A stretch of DNA of 64,000 nucleotides from Sneathiella glossodoripedis JCM 23214. Lineage in GTDB: Bacteria > Pseudomonadota > Alphaproteobacteria > Sneathiellales > Sneathiellaceae. The stretch is taken from assembly GCF_000616095.1 (NCBI RefSeq), contig NZ_BAMS01000001.1, forward strand, positions 992,001 to 1,056,000, given 5' to 3'. Position numbers and translations under genes: made by a program. Below, one piece after another: positions 17,900 to 27,664 of the stretch (position 1 is its first letter; each line of letters opens with the position of its first letter). The notes beneath the pieces are model-generated. The model saw only the letters and a list, made by a program, of their open reading frames with translations, did no database searches and was not told where the DNA came from.

Positions 17900-18672
17900 T
17901 GGAAATGCAGGTCAGCAAAAAGACGTCTGATGCGATAAGTTCAATTCTGTATCTCGACGGAGTTTCCGTTAGTTTCGATGGATTTAAGGCGTTGAACGAT
18001 CTTAGCTTTGTGGTTGAGCCGGGTCAGATGCAGGCGATCATTGGACCAAATGGAGCTGGCAAGACAACAATGATGGACGTCATCACCGGCAAAACACGCC
18101 CTGATGAGGGTGAAGTGTATTTTCGGGATAATTTCGATTTAACGCAGCTTGATGAAGCTCGAATTGCCAATCTGGGGATTGGGCGTAAATTTCAAAAACC
18201 TACCGTTTTCGAAAGTCATACGGTTTTTGACAATCTGGAGCTGTCCTTGAAGGGGGACAAAGGACCGTTTGCGACGTTATTTGCCTCTTTAACGGAAATG
18301 GACCGCTCTCGTATTGAGGATGTTCTCGAAACAATAAGGTTGAGCGAGAAGAAAGATTGGCTGGCTGGAGAGTTGTCGCATGGACAGAAGCAATGGCTCG
18401 AAATTGGAATGCTGCTGATGCAGGACCCTGAGTTATTGCTGGTCGATGAGCCTGTTGCTGGCATGACAGACGCGGAAACTGTACAGACAGCCGAGTTACT
18501 CAGGCTGATTGCGAAAACTCACTCTGTCGTGGTTGTCGAGCATGATATGGAGTTTGTGCGTTCATTGAAATGCAGAGTGACCGTACTGCATGAAGGGCAT
18601 GTTCTTGCTGAAGGGTCGCTGGACAAGGTCTCAAATGACCCGCAGGTTATCGAAGTATATTTGGGGCGATAG
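17899..18672 (+). CDS. urtD: Urea ABC transporter, ATPase UrtD
   Basis: 257 aa LivG-like ATPase. Walker A GPNGAGKTT, Q-loop region GIGRKFQKPTVFE, signature LSHGQKQWLEIG, Walker B LLLVDEPVAGM. ATG at 17899 is chosen over the GTG one codon upstream because of the stop-start overlap and GGGAG spacing. Confidence 0.93.
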   Translation: MEMQVSKKTSDAISSILYLDGVSVSFDGFKALNDLSFVVEPGQMQAIIGPNGAGKTTMMDVITGKTRPDEGEVYFRDNFDLTQLDEARIANLGIGRKFQKPTVFESHTVFDNLELSLKGDKGPFATLFASLTEMDRSRIEDVLETIRLSEKKDWLAGELSHGQKQWLEIGMLLMQDPELLLVDEPVAGMTDAETVQTAELLRLIAKTHSVVVVEHDMEFVRSLKCRVTVLHEGHVLAEGSLDKVSNDPQVIEVYLGR

Positions 18673-18674
18673 TA

Positions 18675-19370
18675 ATGTTGAATGTAGAAAATATCGATCT
18701 CTATTACGGAGCCAGTCAGGCGCTTCGCAATGTCTCGTTACAGGTTAGAAAAGGGGAAGTCACTTCTTTGATGGGGCGTAATGGCGTTGGGAAAACCAGC
18801 ACCCTTCGCGGTGTAGTTGGTCAGCACCCGATAAGCGCAGGCAGGATCACCTGGGAGGGTGAAGACATCTCGGCTCTTGGGGCCGCGGACAGGGCGCGGC
18901 GGGGTATCGCCGTGATTCCCCAAGGCCGGGATATCTTTCCATTGTTGACGGTGGAGGAAAATCTGAAAACAGGATTTGCATGCCTTCCGAGGGCTGAGCG
19001 TAAAATTAATGGGGAGATTTTTGAGCTATTCCCCGTTTTGAAAGACATGTTGAGTAGGCGTGGTGGCGATCTCTCAGGTGGTCAACAGCAGCAACTTGCA
19101 ATCGGGCGGGCATTGGTCACAAAACCGCGTCTCTTGGTGTTGGATGAACCAACTGAGGGGATTCAACCCTCAATAATCAAGGACATTGCGAAGGTTATTT
19201 CAACTCTTCGTGACAAAGGAGGGATGGCTATTTTGCTGGTGGAGCAGTATTTTGAATTTGCGCGAGACCTGGCAGATCGGTTTGCGGTGTTGGATCGCGG
19301 TGAAATTGTTCTTGAGGGCCTGAAGAAGGACATGAAAGAAAGTGACGTTCGCAAATTTCTTACCGTCTGA
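18675..19370 (+). CDS. urtE: Urea ABC transporter, ATPase UrtE
   Basis: 231 aa LivF-like ATPase. Walker A GRNGVGKTST, signature LSGGQQQQLAIGRAL, Walker B LLVLDEPTEGIQPSI. It completes urtABCDE. The last 29 bases overlap the start of ureD, linking urea import and hydrolysis in one transcript. Confidence 0.93.
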   Translation: MLNVENIDLYYGASQALRNVSLQVRKGEVTSLMGRNGVGKTSTLRGVVGQHPISAGRITWEGEDISALGAADRARRGIAVIPQGRDIFPLLTVEENLKTGFACLPRAERKINGEIFELFPVLKDMLSRRGGDLSGGQQQQLAIGRALVTKPRLLVLDEPTEGIQPSIIKDIAKVISTLRDKGGMAILLVEQYFEFARDLADRFAVLDRGEIVLEGLKKDMKESDVRKFLTV

Positions 19371-20211
19371 GGAAGTCGATACTTTAACTCTTGCGCGATC
19401 GTCTGGGAGGGTAGAAGTCGAGTTTGCCCGCGAGGGGTTGGATAACAATCTTAAACATTTGTTTCAGTCGGGTTGTGGCCGCGTCAGATTTCCATCGGTT
19501 GATAACGCTCATGCACCTGAGGCGGTCTTGATCAATACTTCAGGTGGCCTGACCGGAGGAGATCACATGAGCTATGATGTTCTTCTAAGAGCGGGGGCAA
19601 ATCTTACTGTAACAGGACAGGCAGCTGAAAAAATCTATAAATCAGTTGGGCCGGATGTGGTCGTTGATACGCAGATGACTGTTGAAGAGGATGCTTATCT
19701 GGAATGGCTGCCACAAGAGACAATACTATTCGACAACGCGCGATTTAACCGCGTGAATAAAGTGGACTTAATTGGGAGCGCAGAATTTTTGGCGGTTGAG
19801 GCCACCATTCTTGGACGGCAGGCGCATGGGGAAACCGTGCAGCAGGCCAAACTTGTGGATGGATGGGAGATCCGGCGGAATGGCAAACTCGTATGGTATG
19901 ATCGATTTCGATTTGACGGGATGATGAGCCGAGAATTTGCTCGTTCTGCGCTCTTGGATGGAGCGCGAGCAATGGCAACCATAGTTATGATGTCGCGTCA
20001 TAATGCAGACCTCGTAGAGCCATTGCGGGCTGTCGCAAATGAGAAAAAAGGGCGCATTAGTGTGACAAGTCTAGAAAATGGGCCTGTTATAGTCCGGGCG
20101 CTGGATGAAAAGCCCCACCGCCTACGACAAAATTTAATCGCACTGATATCGCTTGCGCGGAAAATAATAACTGGCGCGGATCGCCCCATGCCAGCAGTTT
20201 GGGAAGTTTGA
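19342..20211 (+). CDS. ureD: Urease accessory protein UreD
   Basis: 289 aa. Starts at a GTG inside urtE; the next usable start would shorten the conserved N-terminus. Family motifs: LINTSGGLTGGDHMSYDV, LTVTGQAAEKIYKS, LEWLPQETILFDNA. UreD binds apo-urease and, with UreF and UreG, delivers nickel and CO2 for active-site assembly in the cytoplasm. Confidence 0.92.
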   Translation: MTFANFLPSEEVDTLTLARSSGRVEVEFAREGLDNNLKHLFQSGCGRVRFPSVDNAHAPEAVLINTSGGLTGGDHMSYDVLLRAGANLTVTGQAAEKIYKSVGPDVVVDTQMTVEEDAYLEWLPQETILFDNARFNRVNKVDLIGSAEFLAVEATILGRQAHGETVQQAKLVDGWEIRRNGKLVWYDRFRFDGMMSREFARSALLDGARAMATIVMMSRHNADLVEPLRAVANEKKGRISVTSLENGPVIVRALDEKPHRLRQNLIALISLARKIITGADRPMPAVWEV

Positions 20212-20223
20212 TAGGGAGGCAAT

Positions 20224-20526
20224 ATGCAGTTTTCACCGAGAGAAAAAGACAAATTACTAGTGTCTTTGGCGGCCATGGTTGCACGTGGGCGGTTGGAGCG
20301 TGGCGTTAAACTGAATTACCCAGAAACCGTGGCATTGATTACCGACTATGTGATTGAGGGCGCACGGGAAGGAAAGTCAGTTGCCACCCTAATGAGCGAA
20401 GGGGGCACTGTGGTGACGAAAGATCAGGTAATGGATGGTATTGCGGATATGCTGCATGACGTTCAGGTAGAAGCAACATTTCCGGATGGCACCAAGCTCG
20501 TCACCGTTCACAATCCGATTAGATAG
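20224..20526 (+). CDS. ureA: Urease gamma subunit
   Basis: 100 aa, the normal length. Starts [12 protein letters not shown] after an AGGGAGG-type site. Conserved RGVKLNYPE-like segment ([13 protein letters not shown]) and [20 protein letters not shown]. Structural subunit of the urease trimer of trimers. Confidence 0.95.
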   Translation: MQFSPREKDKLLVSLAAMVARGRLERGVKLNYPETVALITDYVIEGAREGKSVATLMSEGGTVVTKDQVMDGIADMLHDVQVEATFPDGTKLVTVHNPIR

Positions 20527-20534
20527 GGGGAGCC

Positions 20535-20849
20535 ATGAAACCGGGAGAGGTTATTACTCAGGATGGGTTCATTGAGTTAAACAAGGGTGCGGAAAAGCGG
20601 ACACTGGTAGTTGCTAACACAGGTGACAGGCCTGTTCAGGTCGGTAGTCATTATCACTTTGCAGAAGTAAATGCAGGTCTTGAATTTGATCGGGAAAAAG
20701 CCAGAGGCTTTAGGCTGGACATCGCTTCGGGCACTGCAATTCGATTTGAGCCAGGTCAAAGCAGGGAAGTTAATCTGACAAAAATCGGAGGCGAGCGGCA
20801 CATATTTGGCTTTAGAGGTGAAGTGATGGGTCCATTGGAGGGGAAATAA
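20535..20849 (+). CDS. ureB: Urease beta subunit
   Basis: 104 aa. Motifs: [35 protein letters not shown] and the terminal [26 protein letters not shown] ribosome site lies before the ATG. Separate ureA, ureB and ureC genes are the usual bacterial arrangement, unlike the fused Helicobacter form. Confidence 0.95.
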   Translation: MKPGEVITQDGFIELNKGAEKRTLVVANTGDRPVQVGSHYHFAEVNAGLEFDREKARGFRLDIASGTAIRFEPGQSREVNLTKIGGERHIFGFRGEVMGPLEGK

Positions 20850-20850
20850 A

Positions 20851-22563
20851 ATGGCAGTACAAATCTCACGAAGTGGTTACGCCAACATGTTCGGCCCCAC
20901 AACTGGCGACAAGGTTCGCCTCGCTGATACTGAGCTCTTCATTGAAGTTGAAAAGGATTTCACGACCTATGGCGAGGAAGTGAAGTTCGGTGGCGGGAAA
21001 GTTATCCGTGACGGGATGGGTCAATCACAGGTAACGCGCGCTGCAGGGGCTGTTGACACGGTTATTACCAACGCCTTGATCATTGATCATTGGGGTATTG
21101 TTAAAGCGGATGTTGCAATACGGGATGGTAAAATTGCTGCGATTGGCAAGGCTGGAAATCCAGATATCCAGTCTGGGGTAGATATTGTTATTGGACCATC
21201 TACTGAAATCATCGCCGGTGAAGGTAAAATTCTTACGGCAGGTGGAATTGATGCCCACATTCATTTTATTTGCCCTCAACAAATCGAAGAAGCGCTGGCG
21301 AGTGGCGTGACTACAATGATGGGGGGCGGTACAGGTCCAGCAACAGGTACAAATGCAACAACCTGTACTCCCGGTGCCTTTCACATAGGTCGTATGTTAC
21401 AGGCAGCCGAAGCTTTCCCCATGAATCTTGGTTTTTTCGGCAAAGGCAATGCCAGTGTTCCGGATGGGTTGATTGAGCAGGTTCAGGCAGGAGCCTGCGG
21501 GCTTAAATTGCATGAAGACTGGGGAACAACACCTGCTGCAATTGATTGTTGTCTATCCGTTGCAGATGAAATGGATGTTCAGGTCCTCATTCATACTGAC
21601 ACGCTCAATGAAAGTGGATTTGTTGAAGATACGATTGCAGCTTTCAAGGGAAGGACAATTCATGCGTTTCACACGGAAGGCGCCGGTGGAGGGCATGCGC
21701 CCGATATTATCCGCCTTGCCGGAGAAGAAAATGTAATTCCTTCTTCTACGAATCCGACCCGCCCTTTTACTGTAAACACCATTGACGAGCATTTGGATAT
21801 GTTGATGGTGTGCCATCATCTGGATCCCAATATTCCTGAAGATGTTGCATTCGCCGAAAGTCGTATCCGTAAAGAAACTATTGCTGCCGAAGACATTCTT
21901 CACGACATGGGGGCATTTTCCATCATTTCATCGGATAGTCAGGCTATGGGGCGTGTTGGAGAAGTGTTGATCCGAACCTGGCAAACGGCAGATAAAATGA
22001 AACGTCAGCGCGGTCGGTTGGTCGAAGAAACGGGTGAAAATGATAACTTTCGCGTTAAACGATATATCGCCAAATATACAATAAATCCGGCGATCGCTCA
22101 GGGCATTGATAGATATGTTGGATCCGTAGAGGTTGGTAAGCTGGCGGATTTGACTTTGTGGTCGCCAGCATTTTTTGGTGTGAAGCCAGATTTAATCCTG
22201 AAATGTGGAACGATTGCCATGGCTCCCATGGGGGATCCCAATGCATCTATTCCCACCCCTCAGCCTGTTCACTATCGACCTATGTTTGGCTCATTTGGCA
22301 AAAGCCTGACCAATAGTTCGGTCACTTTTGTCAGCGAGGCCGCGCTGAATTCTGACATCGCGGGAACATTAGGGTTGGAAAGAGATCTGTTGGCTGTCCG
22401 CAATACAAGGGGAGGAATTGGTAAATCCGCAATGATCCATAATGACGCGACCCCGGATCTTGAGGTTGATCCCGAAACTTATATCGTTAAGGCAAACGGT
22501 GAAATATTGACCTGTGAGCCTGCAACCGTTGTCCCGATGGCGCAACGATATTTTATGTATTGA
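20851..22563 (+). CDS. ureC: Urease alpha (catalytic) subunit
   Basis: 570 aa. All nickel-site residues are seen at positions two higher than in Klebsiella urease: His136 and His138 (DAHIHFICP), Lys219 to be carbamylated (GLKLHEDWG), His248 (LIHTD), His274 (HAFHTEG) and Asp362 (SSDSQAMGR). The mobile-flap Cys321-His322 (MVCHHL) is also present. Hydrolyses urea to ammonia and carbamate. It should be active once matured by UreDEFG. Confidence 0.97.
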   Translation: MAVQISRSGYANMFGPTTGDKVRLADTELFIEVEKDFTTYGEEVKFGGGKVIRDGMGQSQVTRAAGAVDTVITNALIIDHWGIVKADVAIRDGKIAAIGKAGNPDIQSGVDIVIGPSTEIIAGEGKILTAGGIDAHIHFICPQQIEEALASGVTTMMGGGTGPATGTNATTCTPGAFHIGRMLQAAEAFPMNLGFFGKGNASVPDGLIEQVQAGACGLKLHEDWGTTPAAIDCCLSVADEMDVQVLIHTDTLNESGFVEDTIAAFKGRTIHAFHTEGAGGGHAPDIIRLAGEENVIPSSTNPTRPFTVNTIDEHLDMLMVCHHLDPNIPEDVAFAESRIRKETIAAEDILHDMGAFSIISSDSQAMGRVGEVLIRTWQTADKMKRQRGRLVEETGENDNFRVKRYIAKYTINPAIAQGIDRYVGSVEVGKLADLTLWSPAFFGVKPDLILKCGTIAMAPMGDPNASIPTPQPVHYRPMFGSFGKSLTNSSVTFVSEAALNSDIAGTLGLERDLLAVRNTRGGIGKSAMIHNDATPDLEVDPETYIVKANGEILTCEPATVVPMAQRYFMY

Positions 22564-22567
22564 TGAT

Positions 22568-23086
22568 ATGAAAACGGTCACTGAGATTTTACCTGCAGGG
22601 CAGAATTACACCGGCGAAATTATTGGTACGGTAACGCTCGATTTTGATAACCGTAGGCGGCGACGTATTCGTTTGACGATGGACGGCGGAGAAGATTTTC
22701 TGCTCAATCTGGCTAAAGTTCAGACATTGCGGGATGGCGATATATTACTTTTACCTGATGGCGCTGGCATCGAAGTTAAAGCGGCCCCAGAGGCAGTCGT
22801 TGATGTTTATTGTAAGGATACAGCTGCTCTCATCCGTGTCGCATGGCATCTTGGAAACAGGCATCTGCCAACGCAGTTAATGGGGGAAAAAATTCGGATC
22901 CGACAGGATCATGTCATTGAAGAAATGTTGGTTATTTTAGGAGCCAAACCAGTTCGCCTGATGGCGCCATTTGATCCAGAAGGTGGTGCATACGGGCATG
23001 GTGAGACAGAAAGTCACTCTCATGAGCATGACCATCCGCATAGTCATGGGCATGGTTCCGATGCCTTGAAAAGCGAGAGGGGCTAG
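22568..23086 (+). CDS. ureE: Urease accessory protein UreE (nickel chaperone)
   Basis: 172 aa from the ATG at 22568, 4 bases after ureC. An earlier in-frame start inside ureC is discarded. Contains GNRHLPTQ with the RQDHVIEEML region that holds the conserved interface histidine. The C-terminus is a nickel-binding tail with about ten His in HSHEHDHPHSHGHG. Donates nickel to UreG. Confidence 0.92.
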   Translation: MKTVTEILPAGQNYTGEIIGTVTLDFDNRRRRRIRLTMDGGEDFLLNLAKVQTLRDGDILLLPDGAGIEVKAAPEAVVDVYCKDTAALIRVAWHLGNRHLPTQLMGEKIRIRQDHVIEEMLVILGAKPVRLMAPFDPEGGAYGHGETESHSHEHDHPHSHGHGSDALKSERG

Positions 23087-23087
23087 T

Positions 23088-23768
23088 ATGAACCTGACTG
23101 CCATATATGAGCTTATGTCGTGGATGTCTCCATCATATCCTGTGGGTGCATACACATATAGCCATGGCATCGAGCAAGCCGTAGAAGATGGGCTGATAAA
23201 TAACGTGAGTGAGCTGCAGGACTGGATTTCAGCTATCTTGGAATATGGAAGTGGTCGGAACGACGGCATTCTGTTTTGTGAAACTTTTCGGGCCGTTCAG
23301 GCTACTGATCCTGATCGTCTCTATAAGGTTGCAGAGCTTGCGTACGCCATTCGCCCAACCAAAGAGCTTGAATTGGAAACGACAGCTCAAGGGCGTGCTT
23401 TCATGACAATTACTGAAAGGTCTTTTCCGTCTCAGGCTCTCGCTAATTTGAAAGAACAGTGGGCTGGTCCCATTGCCTATCCGGTCGTGGTGGGTGCAGC
23501 TGCAGCCGGTCGCGATATGACAATAGAAGTCGCGCTGACCGGCTATATACATGGCTTTGTCAGTAATTTGGTGTCGGCAGCAGTAAGGCTGGTTCCTTTG
23601 GGGCAGACTGATGGGCAGTTGGCTATCGCTGCTTTGGAGGAAAAATGTGCAGAGCTTGTACAAGAAGTCCTCTTTTCAACTCTGGATGATTTGGGATCCG
23701 CAACCCTTATGGTTGATTGGTGTTCCGCAAGACATGAAACACAGTATACGAGGTTATTTCGATCATGA
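23088..23768 (+). CDS. ureF: Urease accessory protein UreF
   Basis: 226 aa. Motifs: [22 protein letters not shown], here within the first 35 residues, and the C-terminal LFRS end, where the stop overlaps the ureG ATG. UreF gates the UreG GTPase during nickel insertion. It starts one base after the ureE stop. Confidence 0.9.
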   Translation: MNLTAIYELMSWMSPSYPVGAYTYSHGIEQAVEDGLINNVSELQDWISAILEYGSGRNDGILFCETFRAVQATDPDRLYKVAELAYAIRPTKELELETTAQGRAFMTITERSFPSQALANLKEQWAGPIAYPVVVGAAAAGRDMTIEVALTGYIHGFVSNLVSAAVRLVPLGQTDGQLAIAALEEKCAELVQEVLFSTLDDLGSATLMVDWCSARHETQYTRLFRS

Positions 23769-24391
23769 CGTCTTCTTTAAATGGCCCTCTTCGCGTTGGA
23801 ATTGGCGGCCCGGTTGGATCAGGTAAAACGGCATTGACGGATGCTTTATGCAAGTATTTGCGTGACCATTACAATATTGCCGTCATTACGAATGACATTT
23901 ACACTCGTGAAGATGCAGAATTCCTAACTCGCTCGGGGGCTTTAAATCCGGAACGTATTGTTGGGGTGGAAACGGGGGGATGCCCGCACACAGCAATTCG
24001 TGAAGATGCATCCATTAATCTGGCAGCAGTTGCGGATCTAAATGAAGCTTTTGAGGGGCTTGAGTTGATCCTGATTGAAAGTGGCGGAGACAATCTTGCC
24101 GCAACTTTTTCACCTGAGTTGGCAGATATAACCATCTATGTGATTGATGTATCAGCCGGAGATAAAATACCGCGCAAAGGTGGGCCTGGCATAACCCGGT
24201 CAGATTTATTGGTTATCAATAAAATTGATCTGGCACCTTTGGTGGGTGCCGATCTGGGGGTTATGGATAGGGATTCCAAAAAAATGCGTGCAGAACGTCC
24301 ATTTACCTTTACGAATATCAAGGCTGGTGAGGGTGTTGGCACCGTTGCTGATTTCATTATTAAAACCGGCGGGCTCGAGAAGCGGATCTAA
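23765..24391 (+). CDS. ureG: Urease accessory GTPase UreG
   Basis: 208 aa SIMIBI GTPase. P-loop [11 protein letters not shown], the metal-binding motif [14 protein letters not shown] (Cys-Pro-His), [15 protein letters not shown] and NKIDLAP. Last gene of the plus-strand urea operon. It overlaps by 4 bases the end of a convergent small secreted-protein gene. Confidence 0.95.
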   Translation: MTSSLNGPLRVGIGGPVGSGKTALTDALCKYLRDHYNIAVITNDIYTREDAEFLTRSGALNPERIVGVETGGCPHTAIREDASINLAAVADLNEAFEGLELILIESGGDNLAATFSPELADITIYVIDVSAGDKIPRKGGPGITRSDLLVINKIDLAPLVGADLGVMDRDSKKMRAERPFTFTNIKAGEGVGTVADFIIKTGGLEKRI

Positions 24392-24737
24392 TTTTTGGGT
24401 AATCCTTTTTTGCTGCACTGGCTCGTTGTGTAGTCTGTTTTGATATAGCAGGCACGGTCCATCTTGATGACAAGATTACCGGTGCAGCTTTTAAACCCAA
24501 TCCAGCTCTCATACTCTTTCTCTTCACCAAATTCACCGGCAGAGAGGTAACTGGTAATATATTCGATCCTTTGTATCTGTTGCCGGTCAATGTTGTTCCG
24601 ATCCAGATAATCCTCAACACTGGTTTGCAGTCTTCCGCATTAAACACTGAAAGCTCTGATTGGATAGATCCAGCACTGGCTGTCGACAGAGGTGTCAGCA
24701 TGAGTGGTCCCCACGCGAGCAAACGGATTAGTTTCAT
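24388..24737 (-). pseudogene. Small secreted Cys-containing protein, frame broken by one base
   Basis: The ATG at 24735-24737 has a perfect AAGGAG 6 bases upstream and encodes a clear signal peptide (MKLIRLLAWGPLMLTP, then STASA). The frame reads well through NAEDCKPV and then loses sense near 24613-24620. Another frame continues with VEDYLDRNNIDRQQIQRIEY, SYLSAGEFGEE, WIGFKSCTGNLVIKM and DYTTSQCSKKG, ending at 24388. Adding one base gives a 116-aa protein. Family unknown; about four cysteines suggest a disulfide-bonded periplasmic protein. Decay or a sequencing deletion are both possible. Confidence 0.65.
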
Positions 24738-24747
24738 TGTTGGCTCC

Positions 24748-25434
24748 TTAGCGGATAGCGATTGAAATATTTTCAAGTCCGTCAATGCCACCGGTTAAAA
24801 CGTCACCTTTTTGAATCTGACCGACACCAGCGGGTGTTCCTGTAAAAACTATGTCGCCGGGCTTGATAACAAAGAAATGGGAAAGGTGAGAGACAATTTC
24901 AAAGGGATTCCAGATCATGTCAGAAATTTTCGCATCCTGTTTGCGTGACCCGTTCACATCGAGCCAAATCCGGCTACTTTCTAATGCTTGAATGTTAGAT
25001 GCTGGTGTTATCGGCCCACAAGGAGCAGATTGGTCAAACCCCTTGGACGTGTCCCATGGGCGCCGTTTGTCTTTTGCCTCATTTTGCAGATCCCGACGTG
25101 TTAGATCAATTCCCGCTGCATAGCCAAAAATATACTCGGCAGTCTCTTCTGGTTGCAGATCTCTTCCTTCTTTTGCGATAGCAATTACCAATTCCATTTC
25201 AAAATGAAAATTTTCTGTCGCTTGTGGATAGGTGACTTCAGTATTGGTCTGTACAATGGTGTTTGCGGGCTTGGAGAAAAAGAACGGAGCTTCGCGCGTT
25301 GGATCTCCCCCCATTTCCAAGCTATGTTCAGCGTAATTTCGCCCAACACAATAAATACGCCGTACCGGGTAGAGAGATGTTTGGCCTGTAATTGGTAATG
25401 CCGGAGTCGCTTCAGGTTCAAAGGCGTAGTTCAT
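24748..25434 (-). CDS. Fumarylacetoacetate hydrolase family, fumarylpyruvate hydrolase-like
   Basis: 228 aa from the ATG at 25434, which gives the family N-terminus MNYAFEP; an in-frame ATG at 25449 is possible. Motifs: VRRIYCVGRNYAEHSLEMG, the metal ligands in FHFEMELVIAIAKEG and GIDLTRRDLQ, and GDIVFTGTPAGVGQI. Such enzymes cleave fumarylpyruvate to fumarate and pyruvate at the end of gentisate degradation, but no ring-cleavage gene is nearby, so the substrate is inferred. Divergent from the MBL gene. Confidence 0.82.
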   Translation of the reverse strand: MNYAFEPEATPALPITGQTSLYPVRRIYCVGRNYAEHSLEMGGDPTREAPFFFSKPANTIVQTNTEVTYPQATENFHFEMELVIAIAKEGRDLQPEETAEYIFGYAAGIDLTRRDLQNEAKDKRRPWDTSKGFDQSAPCGPITPASNIQALESSRIWLDVNGSRKQDAKISDMIWNPFEIVSHLSHFFVIKPGDIVFTGTPAGVGQIQKGDVLTGGIDGLENISIAIR

Positions 25435-25575
25435 TGACTGTTCTCTCATGAATCTTGGTGATGTCTTTGGATTTCTAGTTACTCGTCATGCATAGCACGA
25501 AGCAACTGCTTGTGATCAAAAAAATTCCATCTATGATTGGATTAGAAAATAAAAATAAAAAAAAGGAAGCGCATC

Positions 25576-26460
25576 ATGAATGTCTGGCAAATCGGTAACG
25601 TAAAAGTCACAAGGGTTGTTGAAATTGAAATGGTGGGCGGTACGCGTTTCATTTTACCGGATGCAGCACCAGACAAAGTGCTTCCCATAAAATGGCTCTA
25701 CCCACATTTCATGAATGAAAAGGGTAAGCTGATCATGAGCGTGCATGCTCTTGTTATTGATACAGGTGAAAGGCGGATCATTGTTGATACCTGTATCGGT
25801 AATGACAAAGAGCGGGAAATCGCCGGCTGGAACAACCTTCAGACGACCTTCCTAGATGATCTTGAGGCTGCTGGATATGCGCCGGCGGATATTGATACGG
25901 TCTTATGTACGCATTTGCATGTTGATCATGTGGGATGGAATACCAGATTGGTTGATGGGAAATGGGTGCCCACTTTTCCCAACGCACGCTATCTATATGC
26001 GAAATCAGAGTGGGATCATTGGGCCAGCGGTGACGGTGACAAATACGGAGAAGCTTACGAAGATTCAGTGAAGCCTATATTTGATTTGGGGCTGGCGGAT
26101 CTAGTGGACTGTAATGAGCAAATTTGTGATGAAGTTTCGCTGGTTCCCACACCTGGCCATACACCAGGTCACGTGAGTGTACGAATAAGCTCTGAAGGTA
26201 AAGAGGCCTTTATAACTGGTGATGCGTTGCATCATCCCTGCCAAATGGCCAGACTGGATTGGGCAGCTTCCGCAGATGCAGATCCTGAGCAAGCAAGGCA
26301 AACCAGAAGAGACATGCTCTCGTCACTTGCTGATTCCGATACGTTAGTTTTCGGAACGCATTTTGCGACCCCTTCTGCGGGACATGTGGTTAGCGATAGC
26401 GATGGAACCTTTCGTTTGGAAGTTTCCCGGCAAAGCGGGGATGATTTTTCAGTGAAATAA
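25576..26460 (+). CDS. MBL-fold metallo-hydrolase
   Basis: 294 aa. Zinc site motif CTHLHVDHVGWN (HxHxDH), then TPGHTPGHVS, TGDALHHP and the final GTHFATP histidine. A strong AAGGAAG lies before the ATG. The arrangement resembles AHL-lactonase-like hydrolases. It is followed 65 bases later by a GST, and is divergent from the FAH hydrolase. Confidence 0.83.
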   Translation: MNVWQIGNVKVTRVVEIEMVGGTRFILPDAAPDKVLPIKWLYPHFMNEKGKLIMSVHALVIDTGERRIIVDTCIGNDKEREIAGWNNLQTTFLDDLEAAGYAPADIDTVLCTHLHVDHVGWNTRLVDGKWVPTFPNARYLYAKSEWDHWASGDGDKYGEAYEDSVKPIFDLGLADLVDCNEQICDEVSLVPTPGHTPGHVSVRISSEGKEAFITGDALHHPCQMARLDWAASADADPEQARQTRRDMLSSLADSDTLVFGTHFATPSAGHVVSDSDGTFRLEVSRQSGDDFSVK

Positions 26461-26525
26461 CGGTTTTATTATGCTACTTCTGAAAACTGGGCGCTGAAGA
26501 CTATTTTAAAGACAATGAGATCATT

Positions 26526-27155
26526 ATGAAATTATACGATATGTCCGGGCCGCCCAGTCCCCGCCGAGTGCGAGTATTCCTTGCCGAAAAGGGTGTGGAA
26601 ATTGAGCGTGTCGAAGTCAATATTCGCGAAAAAGCACAGTTTAATCCTGAATTTTCCAAGTTAAATCCACGTCTAACCATTCCAGCTCTGGAGTTGGATG
26701 ATGGAACTGTGCTGACGGAAAGTGAAGCCATTCAGCGATATATCGAAGAAGTATATCCGGATAAACCCCTGTTTGGTGATACTGCCCAAGAACGGGCCAT
26801 TATTACAAACTGGCTGAGGATAATAGACATTGATGGGTATTTGGCTGTTGCTGAAGCTATTCGCAACACGGCTCCGAATTTTGAAAATCGGGCGCTTACC
26901 GGACCACGCAATATTGCGCAAATTTCTGATCTTGGTAAACGAGGAATAGAGCGCATCGGGTACTTTTTTGAAGATCTGGACGCGCAACTTGCGAAACATA
27001 CTTATGTGGCCGGCGAAAAATATTCTGTCGCAGATGTAAATGCATTGGTCGCTGTTGATTTCGCCAAAATGGCGAAACAATCGATACCATCAAGCTGTTC
27101 TAATCTATTGCGTTGGCATGCTGAAGTATCCGCAAGACCAAGCGCCAGTGCCTAA
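26526..27155 (+). CDS. Glutathione S-transferase
   Basis: 209 aa. Starts MKLYDMSGPPSPRRVRVFLAE, the thioredoxin-like domain with Ser/Pro site. Then NPRLTIPALELDDG, TESEAIQRYIEE and a helical C-domain with AGEKYSVADVNAL. May detoxify or isomerise a compound handled by the neighbouring hydrolases. Convergent with the DinB gene, with a 4-base overlap. Confidence 0.85.
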   Translation: MKLYDMSGPPSPRRVRVFLAEKGVEIERVEVNIREKAQFNPEFSKLNPRLTIPALELDDGTVLTESEAIQRYIEEVYPDKPLFGDTAQERAIITNWLRIIDIDGYLAVAEAIRNTAPNFENRALTGPRNIAQISDLGKRGIERIGYFFEDLDAQLAKHTYVAGEKYSVADVNALVAVDFAKMAKQSIPSSCSNLLRWHAEVSARPSASA

Positions 27156-27655
27156 CGGGGATTGTCGCGTTCACGGATGAAATAAATCATATCCAATGAT
27201 GGCGGTTCCTTGCCCAATTGGCTGAGCATATGATGGCATTGTCCGCGGTGATGCGTTTGGTGATTAAAAATATGTGTCATGATTTCGCTAACGCGATCAT
27301 GACACGCTATTCCTCCAGTTGTGACGTAATCGAGAAATGAAGACAGAATTTCTTCGTTTTGAGCATTGGCAATACTGATCAGTCGCTCATCGGCTTCTGT
27401 TCTCATTTTCACCAACTCATCAAAGTTTGATGCCAGTATTGTGTCCAACCGTGCAGGCTTGGGCCCTTTTTCATCAAGGCGATTCATCCACAGCAGGTCG
27501 CCGACCAGAATGTGGTTTAACGTGTTGAAAATTGAGGTAAAGAAACCGTGCACATCTTGATTAAGCTCCGTTTCAGTTAGCTCGGCCACTGACGAATAAA
27601 GTGTCTGGTTTGCCCAGCGATTGTAATTTGCAAAATTTATAAAGTGAGATTTCAT
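27152..27655 (-). CDS. DinB family protein
   Basis: 167 aa from the ATG at 27655; a GTG two codons earlier is possible. Four-helix DinB fold with the metal-site histidines in LNHILVGDLLWMNR, and HIFNHQTHHRGQCHHMLSQ near the C-terminus. Bacterial DinB-like proteins often use small thiols, but the role here is unknown. It lies 9 bases downstream of the aminotransferase gene. Confidence 0.83.
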   Translation of the reverse strand: MKSHFINFANYNRWANQTLYSSVAELTETELNQDVHGFFTSIFNTLNHILVGDLLWMNRLDEKGPKPARLDTILASNFDELVKMRTEADERLISIANAQNEEILSSFLDYVTTGGIACHDRVSEIMTHIFNHQTHHRGQCHHMLSQLGKEPPSLDMIYFIRERDNPR

Positions 27656-27664
27656 TTCCACCGT

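Noticed and set aside
23765-24391. Possible HypB or CooC rather than UreG
   Set aside because: The gene order and [12 protein letters not shown] motif are specific for UreG.
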